Part shown: positions 21,734 to 34,894 of the stretch, one piece after another
How the letters are laid out: each line of letters begins with the position of its first letter
How positions within the stretch are numbered: position 1 is the stretch's first letter
Source: Anthopleura xanthogrammica
Lineage: Eukaryota; Cnidaria; Anthozoa; Actiniaria; Actiniidae
DNA length: 64,000 nt
Assembly: GCA_964019055.1 (NCBI GenBank)
Contig: CAXHSA010000074.1
Location: 1-64,000 of the forward strand
Reading direction: 5' to 3'
Position numbers and translations under genes: made by a program
Notes under the pieces: generated by a model
Seen by the model: the letters and a program-made list of their open reading frames with translations, nothing else
Database searches by the model: none
Told to the model about the DNA's origin: nothing

Positions 21734-24365
21734 GCTCTCAAAACCAGGTTTTTCGCTGACGGCGTGACCTGTTGGCTGAAACCCCCACTTTTTGCTCATG
21801 AAAATACCTCTTGAGATAAAAACACGACTTTTTGGCGAAAAAAAATGGGGTTTTGGCTGAGTAAAGGTGCTTTTTGGTCCAAAAAACTGTTTTTTGCTGA
21901 GAAAATTTGAAATTTGCTGAGAATTTTCTTTTGCTCAAAACACCACGTTTTCACTGCTAAACGCAAGTTTTGGACGAGAAAAGCACATTTTAGGTGTCCA
22001 AAACACTGTTTTGCTGGAAAAAAAAGCTTTTTAGCCCAAAAAACTGAAAAATGGCCATTTTGGCTCTCAAAACCAGGTTTTTCGCTGACGGCGTGACCTG
22101 TTGGCTGAAACCCCCACTTTTTGCTCATGAAAATACCTCTTGAGATAACAACAAGACTTTTTGGCGAAAAAAAATGGGGTTTTGGCTGAGTAAAGGTGCT
22201 TTTTGGTCCAAAAAACGGTTTTTTGCTGAGAAAATTTGAAATTTGCTGAGAATTTTCTTTTGCTCAAAACACCACGTTTTCACTGCTAAACGCAAGTTTT
22301 GGACGAGAAAAGCACATTTTAGGTGTCCAAAACACTGTTTTGCTGGAAAAAAAAGCTTTTTAGCCCAAAAAACTGAAAAATGGCCATTTTGGCTCTCAAA
22401 ACCAGGTTTTTCGCTGACGGCGTGACCTGTTGGCTGAAACCCCCACTTTTTGCTCATGAAAATACCTCTTGAGATAAAAACACGACTTTTTGGCGAAAAA
22501 AAATGGGGTTTTGGCTGAGTAAAGGTGCTTTTTGGTCCAAAAAACTGTTTTTTGCTGAGAAAATTTGAAATTTGCTGAGAATTTTCTTTTGCTCAAAACA
22601 CCACGTTTTCACTGCTAAACGCAAGTTTTGGACGAGAAAAGCACATTTTAGGTGTCCAAAACACTGTTTTGCTGGAAAAAAAAGCTTTTTAGCCCAAAAA
22701 ACTGAAAAATGGCCATTTTGGCTCTCAAAACCAGGTTTTTCGCTGACGGCGTGACCTGTTGGCTGAAACCCCCACTTTTTGCTCATGAAAATACCTCTTG
22801 AGATAAAAACACGACTTTTTGGCGAAAAAAAATGGGGTTTTGGCTGAGTAAAGGTGCTTTTTGGTCCAAAAAACTGTTTTTTGCTGAGAAAATTTGAAAT
22901 TTGCTGAGAATTTTCTTTTGCTCAAAACACCACGTTTTCACTGCTAAACGCAAGTTTTGGACGAGAAAAGCACATTTTAGGTGTCCAAAACACTGTTTTG
23001 CTGGAAAAAAAAGCTTTTTAGCCCAAAAAACTGAAAAATGGCCATTTTGGCTCTCAAAACCAGGTTTTTCGCTGACGGCGTGACCTGTTGGCTGAAACCC
23101 CCACTTTTTGCTCATGAAAATACCTCTTGAGATAAAAACACGACTTTTTGGCGAAAAAAAATGGGGTTTTGGCTGAGTAAAGGTGCTTTTTGGTCCAAAA
23201 AACTGTTTTTTGCTGAGAAAATTTGAAATTTGCTGAGAATTTTCTTTTGCTCAAAACACCACGTTTTCACTGCTAAACGCAAGTTTTGGACGAGAAAAGC
23301 ACATTTTAGGTGTCCAAAACACTGTTTTGCTGGAAAAAAAAGCTTTTTAGCCCAAAAAACTGAAAAATGGCCATTTTGGCTCTCAAAACCGGGTTTTTCG
23401 CTGACGGCGTGACCTGTTGGCTGAAACCCCCACTTTTTGCTCATGAAAATACCTCTTCAGATAAAAACACGACTTTTTGGCGAAAAAAAATGGGGTTTTG
23501 GCTGAGTAAAGGTGCTTTTTGGTCCAAAAAACTGTTTTTTGCTGAGAAAATTTGAAATTTGCTGAGAATTTTCTTTTGCTCAAAACACCACGTTTTCACT
23601 GCTAAACGCAAGTTTTGGACGAGAAAAGCACATTTTAGGTGTCCAAAACACTGTTTTGCTGGAAAAAAAACCTTTTTAGCCCAAAAAACTGAAAAATGGC
23701 CATTTTGGCTCTCAAAACCAGGTTTTTCGCTGACGGCGTGACCTGTTGGCTGAAACCCCCACTTTTTGCTCATGAAAATACCTCTTGAGATAAAAACACG
23801 ACTTTTTGGCGAAAAAAAATGGGGTTTTGGCTGAGTAAAGGTGCTTTTTGGTCCAAAAAACTGTTTTTTGCTGAGAAAATTTGAAATTTGCTGAGAATTT
23901 TCTTTTGCTCAAAACACCACGTTTTCACTGCTAAACGCAAGTTTTGGACGAGAAAAGCACATTTTAGGTGTCCAAAACACTGTTTTGCTGGAAAAAAAAG
24001 CTTTTTAGCCCAAAAAACTGAAAAATGGCCATTTTGGCTCTCAAAACCGGGTTTTTCGCTGACGGCGTGACCTGTTGGCTGAAACCCCCACTTTTTGCTC
24101 ATGAAAATACCTCTTCAGATAAAAACACGACTTTTTGGCGAAAAAAAATGGGGTTTTGGCTGAGTAAAGGTGCTTTTTGGTCCAAAAAACTGTTTTTTGC
24201 TGAGAAAATTTGAAATTTGCTGAGAATTTTCTTTTGCTCAAAACACCACGTTTTCACTGCTAAACGCAAGTTTTGGACGAGAAAAGCACATTTTAGGTGT
24301 CCAAAACACTGTTTTGCTGGAAAAAAAACCTTTTTAGCCCAAAAAACTGAAAAATGGCCATTTTG
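21734..24365. repeat. Run of class-A monomers (monomers 67-74)
   Basis: Eight consecutive monomers have TGCTAAACGC; monomer 66 just before is also class A, giving a run of nine. They are otherwise close to consensus, with one private cluster in the monomer starting 22063 (ATAACAACAAGAC and AAACGGTTTT). The contrast with the mixed first 21 kb suggests a recent local amplification of class A. Confidence 0.7.
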
Positions 24366-24694
24366 GCTCTCAAAACCAGGTTTTTCGCTGACGGCGTGAC
24401 CTGTTGGCTGAAACCCCCACTTTTTGCTCATGAAAATACCTCTTGAGATAAAAACACGACTTTTTGGCGAAAAAAAATGGGGTTTTGGCTGAGTAAAGGT
24501 GCTTTTTGGTCCAAAAAACTGTTTTTTGCTGAGAAAATTTGAAATTTGCTGAGAATTTTCTTTTGCTCAAAACACCACGTTTTCACTGCTCAACGCAAGT
24601 TTTGGACGAGAAAAGCACATTTTAGGTGTCCAAAACACTGTTTTGCTGGAAAAAAAAGCTTTTTAGCCCAAAAAACTGAAAAATGGCCATTTTG
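23379..24694. repeat. Dimer duplication (2 x 658 bp), monomers 72-75
   Basis: Monomers starting 23379 and 24037 share three rare changes: AAAACCGGGTTTT, CTCTTCAGAT and AAAACCTTTTTAG (loss of AAGCTT). The intervening monomer is an ordinary class-A unit. The fourth monomer is class C, so the right boundary is imprecise. Confidence 0.8.
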
Positions 24695-25350
24695 GCTCTC
24701 AAAACCAGGTTTTTCGCTGACGGCGTGACCTGTTGGCTGAAACCCCACTTTTTGCTCATGAAAATACCTCTTGAGATAAAAACACGACTTTTTGGCGAAA
24801 AAAAATGGGGTTTTGGCTGAGTAAAGGTGCTTGTTGGTCCAAAAAACTGTTTTTTGCTGAGAAAATTTGAAATTTGCTGAGAATTTTCTTTTGCTCAAAA
24901 CACCACGTTTTCACTGCTCAACGCAAGTTTTGGACGAGAAAAGCACATTTTAGGTGTCCAAAACACTGTTTTGCTGGAAAAAAAAGCTTTTTAGCCCAAA
25001 AAACTGAAAAATGACCATTTTGGCTCTCAAAACCAGGTTTTTCGCTGACGGCGTGACCTGTTGGCTGAAACCCCACTTTTTGCTCATGAAAATACCTCTT
25101 GAGATAAAAACACGACTTTTTGGCGAAAAAAAATGGGGTTTTGGCTGAGTAAAGGTGCTTTTTGGTCCAAAAAACTGTTTTTTGCTGAGAAAATTTGAAA
25201 TTTGCTGAGAATTTTCTTTTGCTCAAAACACCACGTTTTCACTGCTAAACGCAAGTTTTGGACGAGAAAAGCACATTTTAGGTGTCCAAAACACTGTTTT
25301 GCTGGAAAAAAAAGCTTTTTAGCCCAAAAAACTGAAAAATGGCCATTTTG
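24695..25350. repeat. Two adjacent 328-bp monomers
   Basis: Monomers 76 and 77 have GAAACCCCACTTT, one C fewer than the usual five-C run. Monomer 115 (37527-37854) carries the same deletion. Monomer 76 also has GCTTGTTGGTCC and the second has ATGACCATTTTGG, each private. Confidence 0.75.
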
Positions 25351-25679
25351 GCTCTCAAAACCAGGTTTTTCGCTGACGGCGTGACCTGTTGGCTGAAACC
25401 CCCACTTTTTGCTCATGAAAATACCTCTTGAGATAAAAACACGACTTTTTGGCGAAAAAAAATGGGGTTTTGGCTGAGTAAAGGTGCTTTTTGGTCCAAA
25501 AAACTGTTTTTTGCTGAGAAAATTTGAAATTTGCTGAGAATTTTCTTTTGCTCAAAACACCACGTTTTCACTGCTAAACGCAAGTTTTGGACGAGAAAAG
25601 CACATTTTAGGTGTCCAAAACACTGTTTTGCTGGAAAAAAAAGCTTTTTAGCCCAAAAAACTGAAAAATGGCCATTTTG

Positions 25680-26006
25680 GCTCTCAAAACCAGGTTTTTC
25701 GCTGACGGCGTGACCTGTTGGCTGAAACCCCCACTTTTTGCTCATGAAAATACCTCTTGAGATAAAAAACACGACTTTTTGGCGAAAAAAAATGGGGTTT
25801 TGGCTGAGTAAAGGTGCTTTTTGGTCCAAAAAACTTTTTTGCTGAGAAAATTTGAAATTTGCTGAGAATTTTCTTTTGCTCAAAACACCACGTTTTCACT
25901 GCTAAACGCAAGTTTTGGACGAGAAAAGCACATTTTAGGTGTCCAAAACACTGTTTTGCTGGAAAAAAAGCTTTTTAGCCCAAAAAACTGAAAAATGGCC
26001 ATTTTG
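25680..26006. repeat. Shortest monomer (327 bp) with three indels
   Basis: This unit has an extra A in GATAAAAAACACG, a two-base loss changing AACTGTTTTTTGC to AACTTTTTTGC, and a seven-base A-run before GCTTTTT. The net change is minus two. It is the most indel-rich monomer seen and breaks the 17-bp dyad at its centre. I cannot exclude sequencing or consensus error. Confidence 0.65.
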
Positions 26007-26335
26007 GCTCTCAAAACCAGGTTTTTCGCTGACGGCGTGACCTGTTGGCTGAAACCCCCACTTTTTGCTCATGAAAATACCTCTTGAGATAAAAACACGA
26101 CTTTTTGGCGAACAAAAATGGGGTTTTGGCTGAGTAAAGGTGCTTTTTGGTCCAAAAAACTGTTTTTTGCTGAGAAAATTTGAAATTTGCTGAGAATTTT
26201 CTTTTGCTCAAAACACCACGTTTTCACTGCTAAACGCAAGTTTTGGACGAGAAAAGCACATTTTAGGTGTCCAAAACACTGTTTTGCTGGAAAAAAAAGC
26301 TTTTTAGCCCAAAAAACTGAAAAATGGCCATTTTG

Positions 26336-27324
26336 GCTCTCAAAACCAGGTTTTTCGTTGACGGCGTGACCTGTTGGCTGAAACCCCCACTTTTTGCTCA
26401 TGAAAATACCTCTTGAGATAAAAAACACGACTTTTTGGCGAAAAAAAATGGGGTTTTGGCTGAGTAAAGGTGCTTTTTGGTCCAAAAAACTGTTTTTTGC
26501 TGAGAAAATTTGAAATTTGCTGAGAATTTTCTTTTGCTCAAAACACCACGTTTTCACTGCTAAACGCAAGTTTTGGACGAGAAAAGCACATTTTAGGTGT
26601 CCAAAACACTGTTTTGCTGGAAAAAAAAGCTTTTTAGCCCAAAAAACTGAAAAATGGCCATTTTGGCTCTCAAAACCAGGTTTTTCGCTGACGGCGTGAC
26701 CTGTTGGCTGAAACCCCCACTTTTTGCTCATGAAAATACCTCTTGAGATAAAAACACGACTTTTTGGCGAAAAAAAATGGGGTTTTGGCTGAGTAAAGGT
26801 GCTTTTTGGTCCAAAAAACTGTTTTTTGCTGAGAAAATTTGAAATTTGCTGAGAATTTTCTTTTGCTCAAAACACCACGTTTTCACTGCTAAACGCAAGT
26901 TTTGGACGAGAAAAGCACATTTTAGGTGTCCAAAACACTGTTTTGCTGGAAAAAAAAGCTTTTTAGCCCAAAAAACTGAAAAATGGCCATTTTGGCTCTC
27001 AAAACCAGGTTTTTCGCTGACGGCGTGACCTGTTGGCTGAAACCCCCACTTTTTGCTCATGAAAATACCTCTTGAGATAAAAAACACGACTTTTTGGCGA
27101 AAAAAAATGGGGTTTTGGCTGAGTAAAGGTGCTTTTTGGTCCAAAAAACTGTTTTTTGCTGAGAAAATTTGAAATTTGCTGAGAATTTTCTTTTGCTCAA
27201 AACACCACGTTTTCACTGCTAAACGCAAGTTTTGGACGAGAAAAGCACATTTTAGGTGTCCAAAACACTGTTTTGCTGGAAAAAAAAGCTTTTTAGCCCA
27301 AAAAACTGAAAAATGGCCATTTTG
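26336..27324. repeat. Alternating 330/329-bp monomers with an extra A
   Basis: Monomers starting 26336 and 26995 contain GATAAAAAACACG (six A in place of five) and are 330 bp, with a normal 329-bp unit between them. The first also carries CGTTGACGG at 26356. The same pair of changes occurs together again at about 29320-29390, so the two sites are related by duplication or conversion at a distance of 2964 bp (nine monomers). Confidence 0.75.
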
Positions 27325-28969
27325 GCTCTCAAAACCAGGTTTTTCGCTGACGGCGTGACCTGTTGGCTGAAACCCCCACTTTTTGCTCATGAAAATACCT
27401 CTTGAGATAAAAACACGACTTTTTGGCGAAAAAAAATGGGGTTTTGGCTGAGTAAAGGTGCTTTTTGGTCCAAAAAACTGTTTTTTGCTGAGAAAATTTG
27501 AAATTTGCTGAGAATTTTCTTTTGCTCAAAACACCACGTTTTCACTGCTAAACGCAAGTTTTGGACGAGAAAAGCACATTTTAGGTGTCCAAAACACTGT
27601 TTTGCTGGAAAAAAAAGCTTTTTAGCCCAAAAAACTGAAAAATGGCCATTTTGGCTCTCAAAACCAGGTTTTTCGCTGACGGCGTGACCTGTTGGCTGAA
27701 ACCCCCACTTTTTGCTCATGAAAATACCTCTTGAGATAAAAACACGACTTTTTGGGGAAAAAAAATGGGGTTTTGGCTGAGTAAAGGTGCTTTTTGGTCC
27801 AAAAAACGGTTTTTTGCTGAGAAAATTTGAAATTTGCTGAGAATTTTCTTTTGCTCAAAACACCACGTTTTCACTGCTAAACGCAAGTTTTGGACGAGAA
27901 AAGCACATTTTAGGTGTCCAAAACACTGTTTTGCTGGAAAAAAAAGCTTTTTAGCCCAAAAAACTGAAAAATGGCCATTTTGGCTCTCAAAACCAGGTTT
28001 TTCGCTGACGGCGTGACCTGTTGGCTGAAACCCCCACTTTTTGCTCATGAAAATACCTCTTGAGATAAAAACACGACTTTTTGGCGAAAAAAAATGGGGT
28101 TTCGGCTGAGTAAAGGTGCTTTTTGGTCCAAAAAACTGTTTTTTGCTGAGAAAATTTGAAATTTGCTGAGAATTTTCTTTTGCTCAAAACACCACGTTTT
28201 CACTGCTCAACGCAAGTTTTGGACGAGAAAAGCACATTTTAGGTGTCCAAAACACTGTTTTGCTGGAAAAAAAAGCTTTTTAGCCTAAAAAACTGAAAAA
28301 TGGCCATTTTGGCTCTCAAAACCAGGTTTTTCGCTGACGGCGTGACCTGTTGGCTGAAACCCCCACTTTTTGCTCATGAAAATACCTCTTGAGATAAAAA
28401 CACGACTTTTTGGCGAAAAAAAATGGGGTTTTGGCTGAGTAAAGGTGCTTTTTGGTCCAAAAAACTGTTTTTTGCTGAGAAAATTTGAAATTTGCTGAGA
28501 ATTTTCTTTTGCTCAAAACACCACGTTTTCACTGCTCAACGCAAGTTTTGGACGAGAAAAGCACATTTTAGGTGTCCAAAACACTGTTTTGCTGGAAAAA
28601 AAAGCTTTTTAGCCCAAAAAACTGAAAAATGGCCATTTTGGCTCTCAAAACCAGGTTTTTCGCTGACGGCGTGACCTGTTGGCTGAAACCCCCACTTTTT
28701 GCTCATGAAAATACCTCTTGAGATAAAAACACGACTTTTTGGCGAAAAAAAATGGGGTTTTGGCTGAGTAAAGGTGCTTTTTGGTCCAAAAAACTGTTTT
28801 TTGCTGAGAAAATTTGAAATTTGCTGAGAATTTTCTTTTGCTCAAAACACCACGTTTTCACTGCTCAACGCAAGTTTTGGACGAGAAAAGCACATTTTAG
28901 GTGTCCAAAACACTGTTTTGCTGGAAAAAAAAGCTTTTTAGCCCAAAAAACTGAAAAATGGCCATTTTG

Positions 28970-29959
28970 GCTCTCAAAACCAGGTTTTTCGCTGACGGCG
29001 TGACCTGTTGGCTGAAACCCCCACTTTTTGCTCATGAAAATACCTCTTGAGATAAAAAACACGACTTTTTGGCGAAAAAAAATGGGGTTTTGGCTGAGTA
29101 AAGGTGCTTTTTGGTCCAAAAAACTGTTTTTTGCTGAGAAAATTTGAAATTTGCTGAGAATTTTCTTTTGCTCAAAACACCACGTTTTCACTGCTAAACG
29201 CAAGTTTTGGACGAGAAAAGCACATTTTAGGTGTCCAAAACACTGTTTTGCTGGAAAAAAAAGCTTTTTAGCCCAAAAAACTGAAAAATGGCCATTTTGG
29301 CTCTCAAAACCAGGTTTTTCGTTGACGGCGTGACCTGTTGGCTGAAACCCCCACTTTTTGCTCATGAAAATACCTCTTGAGATAAAAAACACGACTTTTT
29401 GGCGAAAAAAAATGGGGTTTTGGCTGAGTAAAGGTGCTTTTTGGTCCAAAAAACTGTTTTTTGCTGAGAAAATTTGAAATTTGCTGAGAATTTTCTTTTG
29501 CTCAAAACACCACGTTTTCACTGCTAAACGCAAGTTTTGGACGAGAAAAGCACATTTTAGGTGTCCAAAACACTGTTTTGCTGGAAAAAAAAGCTTTTTA
29601 GCCCAAAAAACTGAAAAATGGCCATTTTGGCTCTCAAAACCAGGTTTTTCGCTGACGGCGTGACCTGTTGGCTGAAACCCCCACTTTTTGCTCATGAAAA
29701 TACCTCTTGAGATAAAAAACACGACTTTTTGGCGAAAAAAAATGGGGTTTTGGCTGAGTAAAGGTGCTTTTTGGTCCAAAAAACTGTTTTTTGCTGAGAA
29801 AATTTGAAATTTGCTGAGAATTTTCTTTTGCTCAAAACACCACGTTTTCACTGCTAAACGCAAGTTTTGGACGAGAAAAGCACATTTTAGGTGTCCAAAA
29901 CACTGTTTTGCTGGAAAAAAAAGCTTTTTAGCCCAAAAAACTGAAAAATGGCCATTTTG
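28970..29959. repeat. Three consecutive 330-bp monomers
   Basis: Monomers 89-91 all contain GATAAAAAACACG and are 330 bp; the middle one also has CGTTGACGG at 29320. Because 330 is divisible by three, translation stays in frame across these units and a 386-codon open frame appears on the minus strand (28865-30025). Everywhere else 329 shifts the frame each unit. The long frame is a length artefact of the repeat and not a gene. Confidence 0.85.
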
Positions 29960-32900
29960 GCTCTCAAAACCAGGTTTTTCGCTGACGGCGTGACCTGTTG
30001 GCTGAAACCCCCACTTTTTGCTCATGAAAATACCTCTTGAGATAAAAACACGACTTTTTGGCGAAAAAAAATGGGGTTTTGGCTGAGTAAAGGTGCTTTT
30101 TGGTCCAAAAAACTGTTTTTTGCTGAGAAAATTTGAAATTTGCTGAGAATTTTCTTTTGCTCAAAACACCACGTTTTCACTGCTAAACGCAAGTTTTGGA
30201 CGAGAAAAGCACATTTTAGGTGTCCAAAACACTGTTTTGCTGGAAAAAAAAGCTTTTTAGCCCAAAAAACTGAAAAATGGCCATTTTGGCTCTCAAAACC
30301 AGGTTTTTCGCTGACGGCGTGACCTGTTGGCTGAAACCCCCACTTTTTGCTCATGAAAATACCTCTTGAGATAAAAACACGACTTTTTGGCGAAAAAAAA
30401 TGGGGTTTTGGCTGAGTAAAGGTGCTTTTTGGTCCAAAAAACTGTTTTTTGCTGAGAAAATTTGAAATTTGCTGAGAATTTTCTTTTGCTCAAAACACCA
30501 CGTTTTCACTGCTAAACGCAAGTTTTGGACGAGAAAAGCACATTTTAGGTGTCCAAAACACTGTTTTGCTGGAAAAAAAAGCTTTTTAGCCCAAAAAACT
30601 GAAAAATGGCCATTTTGGCTCTCAAAACCAGGTTTTTCGCTGACGGCGTGACCTGTTGGCTGAAACCCCCACTTTTTGCTCATGAAAATACCTCTTGAGA
30701 TAAAAACACGACTTTTTGGCGAAAAAAAATGGGGTTTTGGCTGAGTAAAGGTGCTTTTTGGTCCAAAAAACTGTTTTTTGCTGAGAAAATTTGAAATTTG
30801 CTGAGAATTTTCTTTTGCTCAAAACACCACGTTTTCACTGCTAAACGCAAGTTTTGGACGAGAAAAGCACATTTTAGGTGTCCAAAACACTGTTTTGCTG
30901 GAAAAAAAAGCTTTTTAGCCCAAAAAACTGAAAAATGGCCATTTTGGCTCTCAAAACCAGGTTTTTCGCTGACGGCGTGACCTGTTGGCTGAAACCCCCA
31001 CTTTTTGCTCATGAAAATACCTCTTGAGATAAAAACACGACTTTTTGGCGAAAAAAAATGGGGTTTTGGCTGAGTAAAGGTGCTTTTTGGTCCAAAAAAC
31101 TGTTTTTTGCTGAGAAAATTTGAAATTTGCTGAGAATTTTCTTTTGCTCAAAACACCACGTTTTCACTGCTAAACGCAAGTTTTGGACGAGAAAAGCACA
31201 TTTTAGGTGTCCAAAACACTGTTTTGCTGGAAAAAAAAGCTTTTTAGCCCAAAAAACTGAAAAATGGCCATTTTGGCTCTCAAAACCAGGTTTTTCGCTG
31301 ACGGCGTGACCTGTTGGCTGAAACCCCCACTTTTTGCTCATGAAAATACCTCTTGAGATAAAAACACGACTTTTTGGCGAAAAAAAATGGGGTTTTGGCT
31401 GAGTAAAGGTGCTTTTTGGTCCAAAAAACTGTTTTTTGCTGAGAAAATTTGAAATTTGCTGAGAATTTTCTTTTGCTCAAAACACCACGTTTTCACTGCT
31501 AAACGCAAGTTTTGGACGAGAAAAGCACATTTTAGGTGTCCAAAACACTGTTTTGCTGGAAAAAAAAGCTTTTTAGCCCAAAAAACTGAAAAATGGCCAT
31601 TTTGGCTCTCAAAACCAGGTTTTTCGCTGACGGCGTGACCTGTTGGCTGAAACCCCCACTTTTTGCTCATGAAAATACCTCTTGAGATAAAAACACGACT
31701 TTTTGGCGAAAAAAAATGGGGTTTTGGCTGAGTAAAGGTGCTTTTTGGTCCAAAAAACTGTTTTTTGCTGAGAAAATTTGAAATTTGCTGAGAATTTTCT
31801 TTTGCTCAAAACACCACGTTTTCACTGCTAAACGCAAGTTTTGGACGAGAAAAGCACATTTTAGGTGTCCAAAACACTGTTTTGCTGGAAAAAAAAGCTT
31901 TTTAGCCCAAAAAACTGAAAAATGGCCATTTTGGCTCTCAAAACCAGGTTTTTCGCTGACGGCGTGACCTGTTGGCTGAAACCCCCACTTTTTGCTCATG
32001 AAAATACCTCTTGAGATAAAAACACGACTTTTTGGCGAAAAAAAATGGGGTTTTGGCTGAGTAAAGGTGCTTTTTGGTCCAAAAAACTGTTTTTTGCTGA
32101 GAAAATTTGAAATTTGCTGAGAATTTTCTTTTGCTCAAAACACCACGTTTTCACTGCTAAACGCAAGTTTTGGACGAGAAAAGCACATTTTAGGTGTCCA
32201 AAACACTTTTTTGCTGGAAAAAAAAGCTTTTTAGCCCAAAAAACTGAAAAATGGCCATTTTGGCTCTCAAAACCAGGTTTTTCGCTGACGGCGTGACCTG
32301 TTGGCTGAAACCCCCACTTTTTGCTCTTGAAAATACCTCTTGAGATAAAAACACGACTTTTTGGCAAAAAAAAATGGGGTTTTGGCTGAGTAAAGGTGCT
32401 TTTTGGTCCAAAAAACTGTTTTTTGCTGAGAAAATTTGAAATTTGCTGAGAATTTTCTTTTGCTCAAAACACCACGTTTTCACTGCTAAACGCAAGTTTT
32501 GGACGAGAAAAGCACATTTTAGGTGTCCAAAACACTGTTTTGCTGGAAAAAAAAGCTTTTTAGCCCAAAAAACTGAAAAATGGCCATTTTGGCTCTCAAA
32601 ACCAGGTTTTTCGCTGACGGCGTGACCTGTTGGCTGAAACCCCCACTTTTTGCTCATGAAAATACCTCTTGAGATAAAAACACGACTTTTTGGCGAACAA
32701 AAATGGGGTTTTGGCTGAGTAAAGGTGCTTTTTGGTCCAAAAAACTGTTTTTTGCTGAGAAAATTTGAAATTTGCTGAGAATTTTCTTTTGCTCAAAACA
32801 CCACGTTTTCACTGCTAAACGCAAGTTTTGGACGAGAAAAGCACATTTTAGGTGTCCAAAACACTGTTTTGCTGGAAAAAAAAGCTTTTTAGCCCAAAAA

Positions 32901-34894
32901 ACTGAAAAATGGCCATTTTGGCTCTCAAAACCAGGTTTTTCGCTGACGGCGTGACCTGTTGGCTGAAACCCCCACTTTTTGCTCATGAAAATACCTCTTG
33001 AGATAAAAACACGACTTTTTGGCGAAAAAAAATGGGGTTTTGGCTGAGTAAAGGTGCTTTTTGGTCCAAAAAACTGTTTTTTGCTGAGAAAATTTGAAAT
33101 TTGCTGAGAATTTTCTTTTGCTCAAAACACCACGTTTTCACTGCTAAACGCAAGTTTTGGACGAGAAAAGCACATTTTAGGTGTCCAAAACACTGTTTTG
33201 CTGGAAAAAAAAGCTTTTTAGCCCAAAAAACTGAAAAATGGCCATTTTGGCTCTCAAAACCAGGTTTTTCGCTGACGGCGTGACCTGTTGGCTGAAACCC
33301 CCACTTTTTGCTCATGAAAATACCTCTTGAGATAAAAACACGACTTTTTGTTGAAAAAAAATGGGGTTTTGGCTGAGTAAAGGTGCTTTTTGGTCCAAAA
33401 AACTGTTTTTTGCTGAGAAAATTTCAAATTTGCTGAGAATTTTCTTTTGCTCAAAACACCACGTTTTCACTGCTAAACGCAAGTTTTGGACGAGAAAAGC
33501 ACATTTTAGGTGTCCAAAACACTGTTTTGCTGGAAAAAAAAGCTTTTTAGCCCAAAAAACTGAAAAATGGCCATTTTGGCTCTCAAAACCAGGTTTTTCG
33601 CTGACGGCGTGACCTGTTGGCTGAAACCCCCACTTTTTGCTCATGAAAATACCTCTTGAGATAAAAACACGACTTTTTGTTGAAAAAAAATGGGGTTTTG
33701 GCTGAGTAAAGGTGCTTTTTGGTCCAAAAAACTGTTTTTTGCTGAGAAAATTTCAAATTTGCTGAGAATTTTCTTTTGCTCAAAACACCACGTTTTCACT
33801 GCTAAACGCAAGTTTTGGACGAGAAAAGCACATTTTAGGTGTCCAAAACACTGTTTTGCTGGAAAAAAAAGCTTTTTAGCCCAAAAAACTGAAAAATGGC
33901 CATTTTGGCTCTCAAAACCAGGTTTTTCGCTGACGGCGTGACCTGTTGGCTGAAACCCCCACTTTTTGCTCATGAAAATACCTCTTGAGATAAAAACACG
34001 ACTTTTTGGCGAAAAAAAATGGGGTTTTGGCTGAGTAAAGGTGCTTTTTGGTCCAAAAAACTGTTTTTTGCTGAGAAAATTTGAAATTTGCTGAGAATTT
34101 TCTTTTGCTCAAAACACCACGTTTTCACTGCTAAACGCAAGTTTTGGACGAGAAAAGCACATTTTAGGTGTCCAAAACACTGTTTTGCTGGAAAAAAAAG
34201 CTTTTTAGCCCAAAAAACTGAAAAATGGCCATTTTGGCTCTCAAAACCAGGTTTTTCGCTGACGGCGTGACCTGTTGGCTGAAACCCCCACTTTTTGCTC
34301 ATGAAAATACCTCTTGAGATAAAAACACGACTTTTTGGCGAAAAAAAATGGGGTTTTGGCTGAGTAAAGGTGCTTTTTGGTCCAAAAAACTGTTTTTTGC
34401 TGAGAAAATTTGAAATTTGCTGAGAATTTTCTTTTGCTCAAAACACCACGTTTTCACTGCTAAACGCAAGTTTTGGACGAGAAAAGCACATTTTAGGTGT
34501 CCAAAACACTGTTTTGCTGGAAAAAAAAGCTTTTTAGCCCAAAAAACTGAAAAATGGCCATTTTGGCTCTCAAAACCAGGTTTTTCGCTGACGGCGTGAC
34601 CTGTTGGCTGAAACCCCCACTTTTTGCTCATGAAAATACCTCTTGAGATAAAAACACGACTTTTTGGCGAAAAAAAATGGGGTTTTGGCTGAGTAAAGGT
34701 GCTTTTTGGTCCAAAAAACTGTTTTTTGCTGAGAAAATTTGAAATTTGCTGAGAATTTTCTTTTGCTCAAAACACCACGTTTTCACTGCTAAACGCAAGT
34801 TTTGGACGAGAAAAGCACATTTTAGGTGTCCAAAACACTGTTTTGCTGGAAAAAAAAGCTTTTTAGCCCAAAAAACTGAAAAATGGCCATTTTG
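29960..34894. repeat. Run of class-A monomers (monomers 92-106)
   Basis: Fifteen consecutive class-A units, or eighteen counting the three 330-bp units before them, make the longest class-A run in the window. Several near 30-32 kb look identical to each other. Private or rare changes include CACTTTTTTGC near 32208, GCTCTTGAAAA near 32325 and GGCAAAAAAAAATGG near 32365. This looks like the most recently homogenised part of the array. Confidence 0.72.
33250..33907. repeat. Adjacent duplicate with TTGTTGAAAA
   Basis: Monomers 102 and 103 both have CTTTTTGTTGAAAA (GC to TT, removing a CpG) together with TTTCAAATTTG. They are 329 bp apart with no other differences noticed. This is a clean single-unit duplication inside the class-A run. 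Confidence 0.8.

Noticed and set aside
28865..30025. 386-residue minus-strand open frame as a repeat protein
   Set aside because: It exists only because three 330-bp monomers happen to keep frame; the same DNA at 329 bp is broken at each unit. No recognisable domain or signal.
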